Origin: Gramella jeungdoensis
GTDB lineage: Bacteria > Bacteroidota > Bacteroidia > Flavobacteriales > Flavobacteriaceae
Length of the DNA: 57,950 nucleotides
Direction of reading: 5' to 3'
Assembly (NCBI RefSeq): GCF_023805255.1
Contig: NZ_JAMSCK010000009.1
Coordinates: 1 to 57,950, forward strand
Below, piece after piece: positions 1 to 8,136 of this stretch; within the stretch, counting starts at the first letter, position 1; each line of letters begins with the position of its first letter. The notes under the pieces were generated by a model. The model was not told the DNA's origin and did not search any database. It worked only from the letters and a program-made list of their open reading frames with translations. The translations under genes and the position numbers were made by a program.

Positions 1-443
1 GTTTTTATTTGTCGTCCCAGAATTGGTACATAGGAGGTTCTGCTCCTAAACTGATCAACAATGACAATAATGAATTCAGTGAATATTTGGCTCTTGAGCA
101 GGTTCATTATTATTTAACCGGTGGTTATGTATTCGATCTAAGCGATAATGTAAAGCTTAGGCCAACCACTTTATTAAAAGCCACAAATGGAGCGCCGCTT
201 TCAGTAGATTTTACGGCGGCAGCCATCTTTAATGAAAAGTTCTACCTGGGAGCCACCTATCGTGTTGATGATGCCGTGGGAGGGTTCCTGGATGTCCAGT
301 TATTTGACGGGTTTCGTGCCGGGTATGCCTATGAATATCCCATCTCCGACATCAGACCTTATACCTCAGGCTCCCATGAGATCCTGTTGATATATGAATT
401 CAGATTTAAAAACACCAGGTATAAATCACCCCGTTTCTTCTAA
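1..443 (+). CDS. PorP/SprF family T9SS outer-membrane protein, 3' part only
   Basis: This is the C-terminal part of a PorP/SprF-family outer-membrane protein of the type IX secretion system. The frame is open from the left edge, and the TTG at 9 is an internal Leu codon rather than a start; about half of the usual roughly 300-residue protein is missing. Visible are barrel strands such as WYIGGSAP and FYLGATYRVDD and a closing strand SGSHEILLIYEFRF, all typical of the family. SprF-type proteins are known to be needed for secretion of particular large T9SS cargoes, especially gliding adhesins. Seventeen bases separate it from the OmpA-domain gene, the usual pairing. A large adhesin gene just outside the left edge is likely but is an inference. 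Confidence 0.85.
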   Translation, partial: FYLSSQNWYIGGSAPKLINNDNNEFSEYLALEQVHYYLTGGYVFDLSDNVKLRPTTLLKATNGAPLSVDFTAAAIFNEKFYLGATYRVDDAVGGFLDVQLFDGFRAGYAYEYPISDIRPYTSGSHEILLIYEFRFKNTRYKSPRFF

Positions 444-460
444 TCTAAAGCCTGTTTATT

Positions 461-2323
461 ATGAAAAATAGTTACTTTTTATTCCTGATACTTCTCACCT
501 GCTCCATCAGCATGCAGGCACAGAGTGGAAAACAAAAAAAGGCGGATAGGCTTTATCACGATTTTGCCTATCTGGAAGCCACCGAAGTTTATAAAGAGCT
601 TATTGAAAAGGATTATAATGTCACCTACAATAGCAAAAAGCTGGGAGATGCCTATATGATGCTTAGGAGTCCGGAAAACGCCGTACACTATTATGGGGAT
701 GTTATTGAAGATTCCACCATCTCTCCGGAGTATTATTACAAATATGCCCAGGCATTGCGTGGTGTGAAGCGCTATGATGAATCCAGGACATGGTTGAAAA
801 AATACCTCGAGAGCGGTAACCGCTCTGATGAAGTGGAAACCATGATCGAAAAGAACGAGTTCAAAAGCAAGGCTACTTACAAGCTGCAAGCTTCAGATTT
901 TAATTCAGAGGTAAGTGATTTTGGGGTCTTTGTAAAAGATGACAAGGTATATTTCGTGTCTGCAAGAGCGCTGGGGGTGGATGTAAAAGAGAAGACCTAC
1001 AGCTGGAATGGAGAACCTTTCCTTGATATCTATGTAATGGATAAGAACTCTGGGGATGTCACTCCGGTTGCCGGTGAAATCAATACCAAATTGCATGACG
1101 GGCCTGCAGTGATCAGCCCCGATGGTAATACCATGTATTTTACCCGGAACAATTACATCAACAATAAAGAAGGTAAAAGGGATAAGGAAAAGACCAACCA
1201 TCTTAAATTATATTCGGCTACCAAAGCTGGTAACCAATGGACCAATGTGCAGGAATTGCCATTTAACAGCAATGAATATTCTGTAGGCCATCCTACCCTA
1301 TCGCCTGATGGAAAAACACTCTATTTTACATCAGATATGCCTAATGGCATGGGAGGAACCGATATCTACAAGGTAAGTATCGAAGAAAATGGAAGTTTTG
1401 GAAGCCCTGAGAATCTTGGAGAACCGGTGAATACAGAGTTTGATGAAAGTTTCCCTTTTATGGATACCGACGGGACGCTTTACTTCTCCTCTAACGGCCA
1501 TGCAGGACTGGGTTTATTCGATATCTTCAGACTAACTGATAATGGAGAGGTAGAAAATGTAGGAGAACCGGTGAACAGTAGCATGGATGATTTTGCTTAT
1601 TTCCAGGTAGCTGATTCCAGAGAAGGTTATATCTCCACCAACAGGGGTGGCGCAAGTGATGATATTTATGTTTTCAACAAATTAAATCCGCTTATCCTTA
1701 AAGGTCAGGTAACCGATGCTGTAAATGGTAATCCAATCCCACAGGCTACCGTGAGGATCATGGATGAGAACAACCAGCAGATCGCTTTCCTTGAAACCGA
1801 TTCAGACGGAAATTACAAGACCGAGGTAGACAGGGATAAAACCTTACCGGTTGAAGCCAAGGAAATAGAGTATGAAACTTTTGAAGGAGAGGTTAATACC
1901 AGTAATACCGATGATAAGGATGAATTAGTCTATGACATCCAGCTTGACCCGGTAAAAGATGTGGAGTACCTGGCTGAAATAGATAACATTTATTTTGATT
2001 TTGATAAATCGAACATTCGTCCCGATGCCGCCAAAGAACTCGATAAGCTTGTGGACCTTATGAAGAATGAGTATCCGGACCTGGTAATCGAGATAGGCTC
2101 TCATACAGACCGAAGGGGAACAAACGCTTATAATGAAAAACTGGCCGAGAGACGGGCAAAATCAACTTATGATTATCTGATCTCTAAAGGGATCGCTCCT
2201 GAAAGAATCGTTGAATATAAAGGTTATGGAGAAACCAAACCGGCGATAGACTGTGATCGTTGCACCGAGAAAGAACACCAACTCAATAGAAGATCTATGT
2301 TCAAAGTAGTAAAAATGAAATAA
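461..2323 (+). CDS. OmpA-family protein with TPR, PD40 propeller and carboxypeptidase-regulatory domain (PorE-like)
   Basis: Exported envelope protein of 620 residues that probably anchors an outer-membrane complex to peptidoglycan. A signal peptide ends near residue 21 (SISMQAQ). It is followed by a helical TPR-like region (about 25-130), WD40-like PD40 repeats (about 140-400, with SPDGNTMYFT, SPDGKTLYFT and DTDGTLYFSS motifs), a carboxypeptidase-regulatory-like beta domain (about 410-490, LKGQVTDAVNGNPIP) and a C-terminal OmpA domain (about 505-618, IYFDFDKSNIRPDA and the peptidoglycan-binding stretch with SHTDRRG). This is the architecture of PorE of the type IX secretion system, but flavobacteria carry many paralogues, usually each next to a PorP/SprF gene as here. 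It is probably cotranscribed with the upstream gene and dedicated to one cargo rather than being the core PorE. Confidence 0.85.
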   Translation: MKNSYFLFLILLTCSISMQAQSGKQKKADRLYHDFAYLEATEVYKELIEKDYNVTYNSKKLGDAYMMLRSPENAVHYYGDVIEDSTISPEYYYKYAQALRGVKRYDESRTWLKKYLESGNRSDEVETMIEKNEFKSKATYKLQASDFNSEVSDFGVFVKDDKVYFVSARALGVDVKEKTYSWNGEPFLDIYVMDKNSGDVTPVAGEINTKLHDGPAVISPDGNTMYFTRNNYINNKEGKRDKEKTNHLKLYSATKAGNQWTNVQELPFNSNEYSVGHPTLSPDGKTLYFTSDMPNGMGGTDIYKVSIEENGSFGSPENLGEPVNTEFDESFPFMDTDGTLYFSSNGHAGLGLFDIFRLTDNGEVENVGEPVNSSMDDFAYFQVADSREGYISTNRGGASDDIYVFNKLNPLILKGQVTDAVNGNPIPQATVRIMDENNQQIAFLETDSDGNYKTEVDRDKTLPVEAKEIEYETFEGEVNTSNTDDKDELVYDIQLDPVKDVEYLAEIDNIYFDFDKSNIRPDAAKELDKLVDLMKNEYPDLVIEIGSHTDRRGTNAYNEKLAERRAKSTYDYLISKGIAPERIVEYKGYGETKPAIDCDRCTEKEHQLNRRSMFKVVKMK

Positions 2324-2343
2324 AGATCTAACTAACCTGAAGG

Positions 2344-2428
2344 AAAGAGGTTTTCTGAAAAACTTTTTGTCCCCCCGAAAATGATTCTGGTTTTCCAGAA
2401 CCACAAAGAGTTTTCAGGTGACCTCTTT
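2344..2428. repeat. 85-base long imperfect hairpin after the OmpA gene
   Basis: Three nested complementary arms are visible: AAAGAGGT (2344-2351) with ACCTCTTT (2421-2428); 2355-2370 with 2403-2417 (CTGAAAAACT...TTTGT against ACAAAGAGTTTTCAG, with one or two mismatches); and a tip TTCTGG-TTTT-CCAGAA (2385-2400). It is not followed by a T tract, so it is not a simple terminator. It starts 20 bases after the stop codon of the OmpA gene. It could be a 3'-UTR structure, a processed small RNA or a miniature mobile element; the sequence alone does not decide. Confidence 0.55.
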
Positions 2429-2530
2429 CTATAAAATTAGTGTTCCCCAACATTTTAGTGTAGGTAATCGGTAACTGGGTTATCAGAAAGATTACTAGAA
2501 TTAAATCGACCCCAACAAATCGATTAAAAG

Positions 2531-2562
2531 AAAAAGGTTCAGCCTCTAGCCTGAACCTTTTT
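2531..2562 (+). terminator. Intrinsic terminator candidate
   Basis: The arms AAAAAGGTTCAG and CTGAACCTTTTT pair perfectly around an 8-base loop and end in a T run. The stretch 2540-2557 is repeated exactly at 4403-4420 in another terminator, so the two share an origin. It probably ends transcription from the porP/OmpA unit. Confidence 0.6.
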
Positions 2563-2595
2563 CAATTAAAAAATAATTACCAAAGAAGAAATGAG

Positions 2596-2622
2596 TCCCT
2601 CCACATCCGGAGGGATTTTTTT
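2596..2622 (+). terminator. Intrinsic terminator
   Basis: Stem TCCCTCC/GGAGGGA (2596-2602 with 2609-2615), six-base loop, then seven Ts. This is a second terminator 34 bases after the previous hairpin. Confidence 0.8.
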
Positions 2623-2854
2623 ATTTAAAGAAATTTTAAAACCAGGGGGTAATTCTTAATTGTTCTTAAATGATCGACAAGATTTAATAGTCATGGATAT
2701 TTTATAATTCCATTATGTTAATCCCTTTTAGGTCTTAACATTTTAAGAACCGTATAAATATTTTGGCATAATTGATGAATTATAATCAATAGTTATAAGA
2801 AACTGAATAATAATAGAATTAAAAGATATTAATCCCCAAATCTTAAATATTGAC
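2623..2854. other. A+T-rich upstream region of the S41 protease gene
   Basis: No gene is visible here. The stretch is strongly A+T-rich and should hold the promoter of the S41 protease gene, but I find no exact TAnnTTTG -7 box, only the near match TATTTTG at about 2759-2765. An imperfect inverted repeat, GGTCTTAA-CATT-TTAAGAACC (2731-2751), could be an operator. Confidence 0.3.
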
Positions 2855-4339
2855 ATGAAGAAGATTATAATGATACTGGGGGTTCTCGGTAGCCTTTTTT
2901 CCTCTTGTGAAAAAGAAGAAACAGACCTACATAATAATGTTTCTGGATCTACCGAAGAACACACCCAGTCGAGCAATAATGAGAACCTCGAAATTGAAGA
3001 TTTTATATATAAAGGAATGAACGAGATCTATCTCTATAAGGCCGAGGTTCCTGAACTTGCTGATGATTATTTTTCCACTGAAGACCAAAAGTACAGCTAC
3101 CTGGAGAATTTCAGTTCACCTGAAGAACTTTTCAATACCCTAACCTATAGTGAGGACAGGTTTAGTTTTATTACAGACGATTATGAAAGCCTGGAAAACA
3201 GGTTCCAGGGAATAAGCGGAAGTACCGGGATGAAATATGGCCTGGGCAGAATAGAGGGAACCAACAATGTCTTTGGATTCCTTCAGTATATCCTTCCGGG
3301 AACTTCAGCAGAGGAAGCCGGACTTAAAAGAGGTACTGTATTTACCGAAGTGAATGGCCAAAAATTGACTATTAGCAATTACCAGCGCTTGCTAGATGAC
3401 GATTCATTTAGTATCAATATAGGCCGAATAGTAGACGGAAGTCTTCAAATGACAGATCAAACCGTTACGCTAACAGATGATCCTTACACTTCAAATCCGG
3501 TTTATATCGCTAAAACTTTGAATATAGAGAACCAGAAGATCGGATACCTTATGTATAACAGCTTTATTGGAGATTTTGATGATGAACTCAATACCGCTTT
3601 CGGAAAGTTTAAGGCTGATGGAATTTCTGAACTTATTTTAGACCTGAGGTACAATGGTGGTGGTTCAGTAGAATCTGCAGTAGATCTTGCCAGTATGATC
3701 ACCGGCCAGTATGAAGGTGAGGTATTTATGAAAGAGCAATGGAATAAGAAATACCAGGAACATTTTGAATCGACCGATCCTGAAAGACTGATAAACCGTT
3801 TTGACTCCAAAATCAGGACAGGAGCAGCGATCAACCACCTTAACCTAAATAAAGTATATATTCTTACCTCAAATACCACAGCCTCTGCAAGCGAACTGGT
3901 AATAAACGGATTAGCACCTTATATCGATGTGGTACAGGTGGGAGAAACTACTACCGGTAAATTCCAGGCTTCGGTGACACTTTATGACAGTCCGGATTTC
4001 TCAAAGAAAAATATAAATGATAAGCATACCTATGCTATTCAGCCATTGGTATTTAAATCGATAAACGCACATGGGAAATCAGATTATACTAACGGTCTGG
4101 CTCCAGATATACAGTATAGAGAAAATCTTGGCAATTTAGGGACTTTAGGAGAGCCTACTGAACCTTTACTACAAATTGCTATAAATGATATCTTTGGACG
4201 TGCGCAGGTAAAACAGGATGAGTCTGCCTACAAGACAGCACGAAAGTACAGGAAAATAGGTGAAAGTGGAATGAACGAACCTGATTTTCAGCGAATGTAC
4301 ATAGAAGAAATACCCCCAATACTTAACAGGAATCAATAA
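2855..4339 (+). CDS. S41 family peptidase, PDZ-containing lipoprotein
   Basis: Predicted lipoprotein serine protease of the C-terminal processing (S41) family, 494 residues. The signal peptide ends in the lipobox LFSSC with the lipid cysteine at 18; acidic residues follow (CEKEE), a pattern linked to surface export in Bacteroidota. An N-terminal helical region (about 50-120) precedes a PDZ domain (about 125-190, AEEAGLKRGTVFTEVNG) and the protease core (about 200-430). The Ser is in TASASE near residue 343 and the Lys in GETTTGK near 369, so the Ser-Lys dyad is intact. Such proteins are common single-gene lipoproteins in flavobacteria; the substrate is unknown. It stands alone between two sets of terminators. 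Confidence 0.88.
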   Translation: MKKIIMILGVLGSLFSSCEKEETDLHNNVSGSTEEHTQSSNNENLEIEDFIYKGMNEIYLYKAEVPELADDYFSTEDQKYSYLENFSSPEELFNTLTYSEDRFSFITDDYESLENRFQGISGSTGMKYGLGRIEGTNNVFGFLQYILPGTSAEEAGLKRGTVFTEVNGQKLTISNYQRLLDDDSFSINIGRIVDGSLQMTDQTVTLTDDPYTSNPVYIAKTLNIENQKIGYLMYNSFIGDFDDELNTAFGKFKADGISELILDLRYNGGGSVESAVDLASMITGQYEGEVFMKEQWNKKYQEHFESTDPERLINRFDSKIRTGAAINHLNLNKVYILTSNTTASASELVINGLAPYIDVVQVGETTTGKFQASVTLYDSPDFSKKNINDKHTYAIQPLVFKSINAHGKSDYTNGLAPDIQYRENLGNLGTLGEPTEPLLQIAINDIFGRAQVKQDESAYKTARKYRKIGESGMNEPDFQRMYIEEIPPILNRNQ

Positions 4340-4350
4340 GATTCAAATAA

Positions 4351-4381
4351 AGAGCCCCGGTAATATTACCGGGGCTCTTTA
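4351..4381 (+). terminator. Intrinsic terminator of the S41 protease gene
   Basis: A perfect 28-base palindrome (14 bases per arm, AGAGCCCCGGTAAT and its complement, 4351-4378) followed by TTT-A-TTT. It lies 11 bases after the stop codon. Confidence 0.75.
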
Positions 4382-4390
4382 TTTAAGGCA

Positions 4391-4427
4391 TAAAAAAAGG
4401 GCCAGCCTCTAGCCTGAACCCTTTTTT
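4391..4427. terminator. Bidirectional terminator between convergent genes
   Basis: A run of A, an imperfect stem (GGG/CCC and CAG/CTG with an internal loop) and a run of T, so it can end transcription from either side: the S41 gene on plus and the CAP gene on minus. It shares 18 identical bases (4403-4420) with the terminator at 2540-2557, and looks like a diverged copy in which the stem is partly broken. Confidence 0.6.
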
Positions 4428-4456
4428 AGATTTGGGGGGAAAACAAAACTTGCGGT

Positions 4457-4963
4457 TTATTTCTTTATAAATATGTTTGTAAAATAGTTTTTTCCATCGG
4501 CATCTTGTCTAACAGAGATTCCAAAGTGAGTATGATCGGCCTCAATATTATCTTTATGTCCCTTACTCTTAAGCCACGCATTGATCACAGCGTCTGCAGT
4601 CCTGTAGCCAAAAGCCACATTTTCACTAACCGTCTGCGCTCCTACTTCATTCATAAGGTAAGAAGCTCTTTGAGAGAAATTCTCATGGCTCACCACTCCC
4701 TTCTGGATCATATATTCATTGTGATCTTCAGACTCAACAGAAAGTTCAGCAAGAGGTTTTAATTCAGATAAGCCTAAAGCTTTTCTATATATATTCAGAT
4801 CTTCAAGGATCTCAACTTCTATAGCACTATAAGTATATTCAGCTTTATTTGTTACAACCTGATTGTAAGCTGTAACCTCATCCTCAATATTATCTTTTGA
4901 ACATGATGTAAGAAACATCATACAAAAAATTAACATAAATCCTGTTAACGTAATTTTCTTCAT
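4457..4963 (-). CDS. CAP-domain (SCP-like) lipoprotein
   Basis: Predicted lipoprotein of 168 residues with one CAP domain. The signal peptide ends at the lipobox LTSC, Cys21, followed by SKDN. The CAP domain (about 55-168) shows the usual signatures: an N-terminal HNEYM helix region, VSHENF, SENVAFG, a VINAWLKSKGHKDNI stretch and a closing FTNIFIKK strand. Bacterial CAP proteins are extracytoplasmic and mostly of unknown activity. It is a single-gene unit convergent with the S41 protease gene. The start is the first ATG, which gives a complete signal peptide. Confidence 0.85.
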   Translation of the reverse strand: MKKITLTGFMLIFCMMFLTSCSKDNIEDEVTAYNQVVTNKAEYTYSAIEVEILEDLNIYRKALGLSELKPLAELSVESEDHNEYMIQKGVVSHENFSQRASYLMNEVGAQTVSENVAFGYRTADAVINAWLKSKGHKDNIEADHTHFGISVRQDADGKNYFTNIFIKK

Positions 4964-5138
4964 CGATTCATTTGTTAGATTCAGAGGGGATAAATGTACA
5001 TATTTTATCGACTAAATACGCTCAAACCTTAATAAAAGTCTAAATTTGAAGAAGTTTTAACACTTTCTGTAGGAATTTACAGTCATTTAATTCATTTTCA
5101 ATCGATTAAATGCTTAAATGAGAGAAAGAGAAATTGTG

Positions 5139-6047
5139 CTATTCAACGATTATTTCTTTACCATCGTCGGCCAAAATGATTTCTGGAAAAATACTTTCGG
5201 CTTCGGTCCTGAATAGCTCTATATCGTCATATCTGGTAGAATAATGCCCGAGAATTAGTTTTTTGACCTTTGCCAGTTTTGCAATGGTCGCTGCCTGTCT
5301 TGCGGTGGAATGCTTGGTAGGAAATGCGAGATCCACTTCTTCTTCAAGGAAAGTTGATTCGTGGTAAAGAGCTGTCACATTTTTAACAAAAGGAACTATT
5401 TCTTCATCATAAACAGTATCGCTACAGAAAGCGTAGGATTTTGGAGGTGGTGGATCGGCAGTCACCAGATGATTTGAAATAAGCTTACCGTCTTCAGAGA
5501 CTACGTCCTTACCCTTTTTAAGACTCCTGTATAAGGTGACATCAATATTATACTTTAAGGCCTCGTTGATAAGAAGTTTTCGATCTCCCTCCTTCTCCCT
5601 GAATAAAAAGCCGTTTGTATATACCCGGTGCTTCAGGGGAATGGTACTTACACTAACTTTTGTATCCTCAAACAAAAGTTGAGGCTCCCTGGAAGTAAGT
5701 TCATGAAAAATAAGGGGGTAGTTAGTCCAGGAATTGGCAAGTTTTAGCTGGAGAGTAATAATTTCCTTTATTCCCTTGGGACCATAAATATGTAACTCTT
5801 TTTCACGATTAAGGAGACGAAAGGTCGAGACAAGTCCTACCAGTCCATAAAAATGGTCTCCATGTAAATGGGAAATGAAAATATGCTTTATCCTGGAAAA
5901 TTTGATCCTGTTCTTCCGTAGCTGAACCTGTGTGCCTTCCCCGCAATCTATTAGAAAAAGGTGGTTGTTTACTTCCAGTACCTGTGAAGTAGGGTTTGTA
6001 AAGCTGCGAGGTGTGGCAGCGTAACAACCCAGAATGGTAACTTTCAT
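5139..6047 (-). CDS. rnz: Ribonuclease Z
   Basis: tRNA 3' processing endonuclease of the metallo-beta-lactamase fold, 302 residues, the normal length for the short form. The zinc motif SHLHGDH is at about 59-65; further ligands are visible in CSDTVYDE, the HESTF segment and the late HYSTRYD histidine. The C-terminal exosite/flexible-arm segment lies around 140-190. The enzyme cuts after the discriminator base of tRNA precursors in the cytoplasm. It is the last gene of the leftward pyrR-pyrB-STAS-like-rnz run, 43 bases after the STAS-like gene. The start is the only good ATG, with MKVTILG as the canonical N-terminus. Confidence 0.95.
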   Translation of the reverse strand: MKVTILGCYAATPRSFTNPTSQVLEVNNHLFLIDCGEGTQVQLRKNRIKFSRIKHIFISHLHGDHFYGLVGLVSTFRLLNREKELHIYGPKGIKEIITLQLKLANSWTNYPLIFHELTSREPQLLFEDTKVSVSTIPLKHRVYTNGFLFREKEGDRKLLINEALKYNIDVTLYRSLKKGKDVVSEDGKLISNHLVTADPPPPKSYAFCSDTVYDEEIVPFVKNVTALYHESTFLEEEVDLAFPTKHSTARQAATIAKLAKVKKLILGHYSTRYDDIELFRTEAESIFPEIILADDGKEIIVE

Positions 6048-6090
6048 TAAAACTGTATTTTTCTGTTAAGGGAGAATTACTCTCTAAGTT

Positions 6091-6423
6091 TTAGAATCCA
6101 AGATCTCGCTGGATTTCATCCATCTGAATCATATCTTCAGCCTCCTGCAGAGTAGGGACTACAACAAGTTCATCGGGTAGTTCATCAATTCCTACCACGT
6201 CATTTACAATAACAAAGCTTTTGTTCTGATTTCTGTGAAAATTCGATATTTCCAGGAAAGCTAAAAGATTGTCGGCTTCAATATCCTTATGGTCTAAAAG
6301 GTTAACCACGACATTTTCATTCTTAATATCCTCATGATGCTTCGTAAGTTCCGAAGAAAAGTCGGTTAAAGATTCGGCATCATTCTCAATAAGAAGAAAA
6401 TTTTCTTTTTTTTCAGTTTTCAT
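6091..6423 (-). CDS. Small acidic protein, STAS-like
   Basis: A 110-residue soluble protein with no signal peptide. The pattern of short strands and helices (FLLIENDAESL, VVVNLLDH, LLAFLEISNFHR, SFVIVND, LVVVPTLQEAEDMI) fits a STAS-like fold, as in anti-sigma antagonists, but the usual DSSG phosphosite is not evident. The motif TLQEAEDMI towards the C-terminus resembles the last helix of such domains. It lies between pyrB and rnz in one orientation, a position I recall as conserved in flavobacteria, where it is sometimes labelled after rnz without evidence. The true function is unknown. Confidence 0.6.
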   Translation of the reverse strand: MKTEKKENFLLIENDAESLTDFSSELTKHHEDIKNENVVVNLLDHKDIEADNLLAFLEISNFHRNQNKSFVIVNDVVGIDELPDELVVVPTLQEAEDMIQMDEIQRDLGF

Positions 6424-6479
6424 AGTAAATATCTATTTCTGCTTAAAGTTAACAAAAACTGATTTCTATTTAGAAAGCT

Positions 6480-7412
6480 TTACTGTTTAATCTTCGAGGC
6501 CAAAAGATAGATCGCAGCCATTCGAATGGCAACTCCATTCTGCACCTGGTCCAGAATTATCGCGTGTTCGGAATCGGCCACATCGCTGGTGATCTCTACT
6601 CCCCTGTTAATAGGCCCAGGGTGCATGATAACGATCTCCTTATCCAGGCTTTCCAGTAGTTTTTTATTTAGCCCGAACTGTTTTATATATTCACGGGTAC
6701 TCGGGAAATAACTAATGTCCATCCTTTCATTTTGAACCCTGAGCATGTTTGCCACATCACACCATTCCAGAGCCTTTTTTAAATTGGTCTCTACCTCTAC
6801 TCCCAGGGATTCTATATACTTTGGAAGCAATGTTTTGGGGCCGCACACCTTCACTTCAGCTCCCTGAAGTTTAAGTGCAAAAATATTGGAAAGGGCTACC
6901 CTGCTATGTAGAATATCCCCCACGATCACCACTTTCTTTCCTTTCACTTCTCCAAGTTTCTCACGTATGGAATAGGAATCCAGAAGGGCCTGGGTGGGAT
7001 GCTCGTGTGCTCCATCACCCGCATTAATGATACTTGCCTTCACATGCTTAGATAGAAATATACCCGCGCCTGGGTTAGGATGGCGCATTACCACCATATC
7101 CACCTTCATGGAGAGTATATTATTAACCGTATCTATAAGTGTCTCCCCTTTCTTAACTGAAGATGAAGCCGCGGAAAAGTTAATGACATCTGCACTGAGA
7201 CGTTTCTCAGCAAGTTCAAAGGAAAGCCTTGTTCGGGTGCTGTTCTCAAAGAAAAGATTAGCAATTGTGATGTCCCTGAGGGAAGGAACTTTTTTGATGG
7301 GGCGATTAATTACTTCTTTAAAATGATCGGCTGTTTTGAAGATAAGATCAATATCTTCACGTTTCAGATATTTGATTCCCAGTAAGTGATTCACACTTAA
7401 TTCGCTGCTCAT
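6480..7412 (-). CDS. pyrB: Aspartate carbamoyltransferase catalytic chain
   Basis: Makes N-carbamoyl-L-aspartate from carbamoyl phosphate and aspartate, the committed step of pyrimidine synthesis. The 310-residue length is typical. The carbamoyl-phosphate loop STRTR is at 58-62, HPTQ at 138-141, and the aspartate-binding segment near the C-terminus contains HPGPINRGVE. No pyrI regulatory-chain gene is next to it. It starts seven bases after the stop codon of pyrR, so the two are surely cotranscribed. Confidence 0.96.
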   Translation of the reverse strand: MSSELSVNHLLGIKYLKREDIDLIFKTADHFKEVINRPIKKVPSLRDITIANLFFENSTRTRLSFELAEKRLSADVINFSAASSSVKKGETLIDTVNNILSMKVDMVVMRHPNPGAGIFLSKHVKASIINAGDGAHEHPTQALLDSYSIREKLGEVKGKKVVIVGDILHSRVALSNIFALKLQGAEVKVCGPKTLLPKYIESLGVEVETNLKKALEWCDVANMLRVQNERMDISYFPSTREYIKQFGLNKKLLESLDKEIVIMHPGPINRGVEITSDVADSEHAIILDQVQNGVAIRMAAIYLLASKIKQ

Positions 7413-7419
7413 TTTTTAT

Positions 7420-7959
7420 CTATTTTAAAATAAGGTAAACCGCATCTTCCCCATCGTTCTCTTTCCAGCTTACCTTCACTTTTTCTTCATTAATCGCATC
7501 TACCTGTCTCCCGTTATAATCTGGCTGAATTGGCAAATGCCTGCTAAACCTTCGGTCTATCAAACTTAAAAGTTCGATCTCCCGGGGTCGGCCAAAAGAC
7601 TGAATGGCTGTTAAAGCCGCCCGAATGCTACGGCCGGTATACAAAACATCATCTATAAAAACCACCCGCTTATCTTCCACGATGAAATCTATTTTCGTCT
7701 TATTCGCCTCAAGAGGCTTCTCTCCTCTTCTGAAATCATCCCTGTAAAAGGTAATGTCCAGCTGTCCGCTCTTAATATCATTCAAACCGTATTCTTCTTT
7801 AAGAATCTTTTCAATACGACTTGCCACATAGATACCTCTGGGCTGAATGCCTACAAGTACAGTATCCTTAAAATCGTTGTGTTTTTCTACTAATTGACAA
7901 GCCAAACGATGTAGAATAATATTGAGTTGGTTAGAGTCTAATAGTACTTTCCGGCTCAT
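7420..7959 (-). CDS. pyrR: PyrR-type phosphoribosyltransferase (pyrimidine regulator/uracil phosphoribosyltransferase)
   Basis: A 179-residue PyrR-family protein. The PRPP-binding loop is VVFIDDVLYTGRS; the IQPRG segment near the N-terminus and the C-terminal QVDAINEEKV stretch also match. In Firmicutes PyrR controls pyr mRNA and has weak uracil phosphoribosyltransferase activity; in Bacteroidota the enzymatic or regulatory role is less clear. I use the ATG at 7959 (MSRKVLLDS). The frame stays open upstream to 8028, but those extra 23 residues are not PyrR-like and cover a TACTTTTG -7 box at 7981-7988. First gene of the pyrR-pyrB operon. Confidence 0.9.
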   Translation of the reverse strand: MSRKVLLDSNQLNIILHRLACQLVEKHNDFKDTVLVGIQPRGIYVASRIEKILKEEYGLNDIKSGQLDITFYRDDFRRGEKPLEANKTKIDFIVEDKRVVFIDDVLYTGRSIRAALTAIQSFGRPREIELLSLIDRRFSRHLPIQPDYNGRQVDAINEEKVKVSWKENDGEDAVYLILK

Positions 7960-7980
7960 AAGACTATTTGTGGATTGCAA

Positions 7981-7988
7981 CAAAAGTA
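7981..7988 (-). promoter_or_regulatory. -7 box of the pyrR operon
   Basis: TACTTTTG on the minus strand fits the Bacteroidota -7 consensus TAnnTTTG. It ends 21 bases before the ATG of pyrR, so the leader would be only about 15 bases, too short for a PyrR-type attenuator. No TTG at the usual -33 distance; the nearest is 25 bases away. Confidence 0.45.
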
Positions 7989-8136
7989 AGGTTTTTTTTG
8001 AATAAGATAGCAGCAATTGCCAGATCAAAATTGATCGAATTTTAGGAAATGAAAATTCACGATTTTACTAATTTTAGTTGTTATCGGTTATTTTTATCAT
8101 AACATATTGATTTCCATAATTTGAAATTTCCCTGTC

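Noticed and set aside
7960-8028. N-terminal extension of PyrR
   Set aside because: The extra 23 residues have no PyrR similarity and include the likely promoter; ATG 7959 gives the canonical N-terminus.
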